Positions 62,474 through 64,000 of a stretch of 64,000 bases of DNA are shown here, piece by piece. The stretch spans positions 1 through 64,000 of the forward strand of contig CALXRP010000001.1 in NCBI GenBank assembly GCA_944390885.1, written 5' to 3'. The number at the start of each line of letters is the position of its first letter. Position 1 is the stretch's first letter. Source of the stretch: an uncultured Alphaproteobacteria bacterium. GTDB lineage: Bacteria > Pseudomonadota > Alphaproteobacteria > RF32 > CAG-239. The notes under the pieces are model-generated. The model ran no database searches and was not told where the DNA came from. It worked only from the letters and a program-made list of their open reading frames with translations. The translations under genes and the position numbers were made by a program.

Positions 62474-62566
62474 GGCGGAGAGCGCCGGACCGGCTGCCCG
62501 CCAATCTGGTCAGGTTCGAGAGGAAGCAGCCATAACGGGATTTGACGGGGTCGGTTGTTCTCCACC
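62474..62566 (+). ncRNA. ffs: Bacterial small SRP RNA (4.5S)
   Basis: The apical domain GGTCAGGTTCGAGAGGAAGC with CAGCC following is the SRP RNA core recognised by Ffh. The ends GGCGGAGA (62474-62481) and TCTCCACC (62559-62566) pair to close a 93-nt hairpin, and T-rich sequence follows. It lies 13 nt upstream of dnaX, the usual place in alphaproteobacteria. Confidence 0.93.
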
Positions 62567-62579
62567 CTTTTTTAAGAAA

Positions 62580-64000
62580 ATGACGATGGCTGAAGAAAAT
62601 AAAGATCAATATGTTGTTTTAGCAAGAAAATACCGGCCGCAGAGTTTTGACGACCTGCTCGGGCAGGATGCGCTTGTGCAAACTCTTACCAATGCCATTC
62701 AGAATAACCGTCTGCATCATGCTTATATGCTGACGGGAATCCGCGGCGTTGGGAAAACAACAACGGCCAGAATCATTGCCAAAGCCCTGAACTGCACAGG
62801 TCCGGACGGAAAAGGCGGCCCGACGGTTCATCCCTGCGGTGTGTGCGAAAACTGCAAAGCAATTGCCGCTGACCGGCATATTGACGTTATGGAGCTAGAT
62901 GCGGCTTCGCGTACCGGTGTGGATGATATTCGCGAAATTCTTGACGGTGTACGATATAAACCGACCAATGCCCGTTACAAAATATATATCATCGACGAAG
63001 TTCATATGCTCTCCAAAAACGCGTTCAATGCCTTATTGAAAACGCTGGAAGAGCCGCCGTCACATGTTAAATTTATTTTTGCCACGACTGAAATCCGCAA
63101 AGTTCCGGTTACCGTGCTTTCCCGCTGCCAGCGTTTTGATTTGCAGCGGCTGACGATTGATACGCTGTTTAATCATTTTAAGAATATTATCGGAAAAGAA
63201 GGTCTGCAGGCGGAAGATGAGGCCTTAAAAATCATTGCCAAGGCGGCTGACGGTTCCTGCCGTGACGGGTTGTCGCTGCTTGATCAGGCGATTTCTCTGA
63301 GTGCAGGCGGTATCGTTAAGACTGATATTGTTAAAAATATGATCGGCCTGGCTGACCGGAATCAGACGTTTGAACTTTTTGAGCAGCTGGCAGAAGGCAA
63401 AACCGAAGATATGCTGACGAATCTGCAGGAACAATACCGTAACGGCGCCAATCCGGTTACGATTTTGCAAGACCTTGTCAATATAACTCATATGATTGCC
63501 AAAACAAAAATTATTCCGGCAAGCTTAAACGGTTCTGATCTTTCGGAAAGCGAAAAAGAGCTTTGTACGAAACTCGGTCCGAAAATTCCGATTGCCGTGC
63601 TGTCAAAGATCTGGCAGATGTTGCTGAAAGGAATCGCAGAACTGTCTGTTGCACCGGTGCAGATTGATGCCGTGGAGATGATTTTAATCCGGATTGCCTA
63701 TGCGGCCGGTTTGCCGACACCTTATGAACTTTTAAACGACGTAAAAAAAAACTCTAGCCTAGCCTCACCGCTCATTATGTCGGAAAAAAAAAGTGCTGAC
63801 GACATCTTAAAAGCCGTCGGCAGCGGAAAAAAAATAAGCCCGGTGCAGATTGATGCTTCAAACGAGGTGCCTACTGGAGATTTTCTGACCTTTTCTTCTC
63901 CCGAACAGCTTGTCGATTATCTGGAAAATAACAAAAAGATGCTGTTGGCTTACGGCTTGAAAAATGATGTTTCCATCAGTGAATTTCGTGACGGCTATAT
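62580..64000 (+). CDS. dnaX: DNA polymerase III subunits gamma/tau (partial, 3' end outside window)
   Basis: The first 473 codons of the clamp-loader ATPase are present. LARKYRPQSFDDLLGQ, Walker A GIRGVGKTTTARI, four zinc cysteines (CTGPDG... CGVCENC), Walker B IYIIDEVHML, and sensor FIFATTEIRKVPVTVLSRCQRF are intact. The frame is open to the edge, inside domain III/IV. ATG 62580 or 62586 could start it. Confidence 0.97.
   Translation, partial: MTMAEENKDQYVVLARKYRPQSFDDLLGQDALVQTLTNAIQNNRLHHAYMLTGIRGVGKTTTARIIAKALNCTGPDGKGGPTVHPCGVCENCKAIAADRHIDVMELDAASRTGVDDIREILDGVRYKPTNARYKIYIIDEVHMLSKNAFNALLKTLEEPPSHVKFIFATTEIRKVPVTVLSRCQRFDLQRLTIDTLFNHFKNIIGKEGLQAEDEALKIIAKAADGSCRDGLSLLDQAISLSAGGIVKTDIVKNMIGLADRNQTFELFEQLAEGKTEDMLTNLQEQYRNGANPVTILQDLVNITHMIAKTKIIPASLNGSDLSESEKELCTKLGPKIPIAVLSKIWQMLLKGIAELSVAPVQIDAVEMILIRIAYAAGLPTPYELLNDVKKNSSLASPLIMSEKKSADDILKAVGSGKKISPVQIDASNEVPTGDFLTFSSPEQLVDYLENNKKMLLAYGLKNDVSISEFRDGY

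Overview
The window looks like chromosomal DNA from a low-GC alphaproteobacterium. Supporting signs are the ffs-dnaX arrangement, an EIIA-Man/HPr pair of the alphaproteobacterial PTS type, IalB, ELM1-like and DUF1058-type SH3 proteins, and CTTG-N18-CCTATAT promoters that fit the published alphaproteobacterial heat-shock consensus. It also carries GGACTTGATCC-type palindromic repeats. A probable rquA (rhodoquinone synthesis) suggests anaerobic or microaerobic life. An uncultured host- or gut-associated lineage is my inference, not something the sequence proves.

Layout. 1-341: duplicated unit ending in a tRNA-Arg-like 3' end. 487-5736: ihfB, lapA-like, accD, a small kinase, dnaJ, an SH3 protein and an M20 peptidase. 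5737-7060: accessory gap with nested palindromes, a small HTH gene and structured RNA copy 1. 7168-9087: dnaK. 9337-12255: an island with a phage- or toxin-like protein, paralogous small membrane proteins and a truncated second copy of the large gene, resembling a toxin/immunity locus with decayed cassettes. 12280-20300: a type 2 thymidine/AMP phosphorylase, a ygiW-qseBC-like operon, a glycine-rich secreted protein, and a minus-strand operon ending in a LuxR-type regulator, HPt protein and rquA. 20427-23830: cmk, rpsA and two divergent tRNA-Ala genes, one followed by two tandem copies of a unit that regenerates the tRNA 3' end. 23853-34196: an ELM1-like protein, small secreted proteins, a second DnaJ-type chaperone, a TerY-P-like triad (VWA, PP2C, kinase), a nitronate monooxygenase-like gene and two helical hypothetical proteins. 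34269-41749: nadE, porin and regulator, xthA, lolA, a solitary DNA methyltransferase and ptsH/EIIA. 41750-42504: a second accessory gap with the same palindromes and RNA copy 2. 42548-64000: mostly housekeeping (rlmN, cca, gyrB, polA, PBP1A, gpmI, envC, ctpA, rppH, rsmI, lpoA-like, ffs, start of dnaX).

Most promising unexplained signals. First, a pair of about 160-nt RNAs share identically spaced promoters, a 5' GNRA hairpin with compensatory changes, invariant internal blocks and dissimilar intrinsic terminators. Second, mini-elements at tRNA 3' ends carry a large hairpin and a perfect AACAACCG/CGGTTGTT hairpin just before the regenerated tRNA end, organised like the rtT repeats at E. coli tyrT. 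Third, the 9.3-12.3 kb island resembles a polymorphic toxin/immunity locus.

How the genes work together. dnaK, dnaJ and the second DnaJ-type gene share one promoter architecture and probably form a heat-shock regulon. A CTTAAG-N5-CTTAAG box before ygiW suggests autoregulation by the adjacent two-component system. envC, ctpA, PBP1A and lpoA-like point to envelope growth, and EIIA/HPr to nutrient-linked phosphorelay.
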